From assembly GCA_904420255.1 (NCBI GenBank), contig CAJFUT010000036.1, positions 1 through 5,318 on the forward strand: 5,318 nt of DNA, in the 5' to 3' direction. The notes beneath the pieces are model-generated. The model searched no databases, was not told the origin of the DNA, and was given only the letters and a program-made list of their open reading frames with translations. The position numbers and the translations under genes are program-made. Origin of the DNA: an uncultured Angelakisella sp. GTDB taxonomy: Bacteria > Bacillota > Clostridia > Oscillospirales > Ruminococcaceae. Each line of letters opens with the position of its first letter. Position 1 is the first letter of the stretch. Positions 5,134 to 5,318 of the stretch are shown here, in pieces.

Positions 5134-5318
5134 ATGAATTTTATTGAGATTATCTCCCGGACCCTGGCGGAGTCCGGCTTCGCGGCCATCACCTGGCAGC
5201 AGGCGGTCATGATTCTTGTATCCTTTGTGCTGATGTATCTGGCCATCGGCAGGGGCTTTGAGCCCCTGCTGCTCCTGCCCATCGCCTTCGGCATGATGCT
5301 GGCCAACCTCCCTCTGGC
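5134..5318 (+). CDS. oadB: OadB-type Na+-pumping decarboxylase beta subunit, 5' part only
   Basis: First 61 codons of the integral-membrane subunit that decarboxylates carboxybiotin and couples this to Na+ export; the gene runs off the window. The visible N-terminus has an amphipathic start (MNFIEIISRTLAESGFAAIT), a first membrane helix at about 22-39, and the conserved family motif FEPLLLLPIAFGMMLANLPL at 42-61. This motif is shared by OadB, MmdB and GcdB, so these residues alone do not show the substrate of the complex. The start ATG at 5134 has GGGAGG (5121-5126) 7 nt upstream. A nearby ATG at 5129 is in another frame and stops after two codons. The Na+-binding region lies outside the window. 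Confidence 0.93.
   Translation, partial: MNFIEIISRTLAESGFAAITWQQAVMILVSFVLMYLAIGRGFEPLLLLPIAFGMMLANLPL

Overview
The window looks like chromosomal DNA from a high-GC anaerobic member of the Clostridia, most likely an Oscillospiraceae-type gut bacterium (the Flavonifractor/Lawsonibacter/Oscillibacter neighbourhood). This is inferred from the GC-rich coding sequence beside AT-rich intergenic DNA, the strong GGAGG-type ribosome binding sites, a lipoprotein with a Firmicutes-style Amidase_6 domain, and a sodium-pump decarboxylase operon typical of fermenting anaerobes. The genus is not proven by the sequence.

There are two divergent transcription units around an AT-rich intergenic region of about 480 bp (2194-2670). 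The left unit (minus strand) is a cell-envelope pair: a 425-aa lipoprotein with a C-terminal Amidase_6 cysteine-hydrolase domain (916-2193), followed 16 bp downstream by a secreted penicillin-binding-protein-type D-alanyl-D-alanine carboxypeptidase (1-899, C-terminus cut by the window edge). Upstream of this pair lies a palindrome set between a TTGACC -35 and a TACTAT -10 with a 19-bp spacer. This is the architecture of promoters controlled by MerR-family activators.

The right unit (plus strand) encodes a biotin-dependent, membrane-bound decarboxylase of the Na+-pump class. In order it contains: an OadA/PycB-type carboxyltransferase lacking its own biotinyl domain (2671-4047), an OadG/MmdD-like membrane-anchored small subunit (4074-4685), a free-standing biotin carboxyl carrier protein (4700-5116), and the start of the OadB membrane pump subunit (5134 to the window end). 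Expected mechanism: the carboxyltransferase moves the carboxyl group from oxaloacetate to biotin on the carrier, and OadB decarboxylates carboxybiotin while exporting Na+.

The points most worth a second look are: (1) the MerR/SoxR-like promoter in front of the envelope operon; (2) an operon with the gene order of methylmalonyl-CoA decarboxylase (A-D-E-C-B) but an oxaloacetate-type carboxyltransferase in first place; (3) a small subunit whose C-terminal module is present in three tandem copies; and (4) repeated sequence blocks in the long upstream region of the decarboxylase operon. No RNA genes, mobile elements, CRISPR arrays or convincing terminators were seen.
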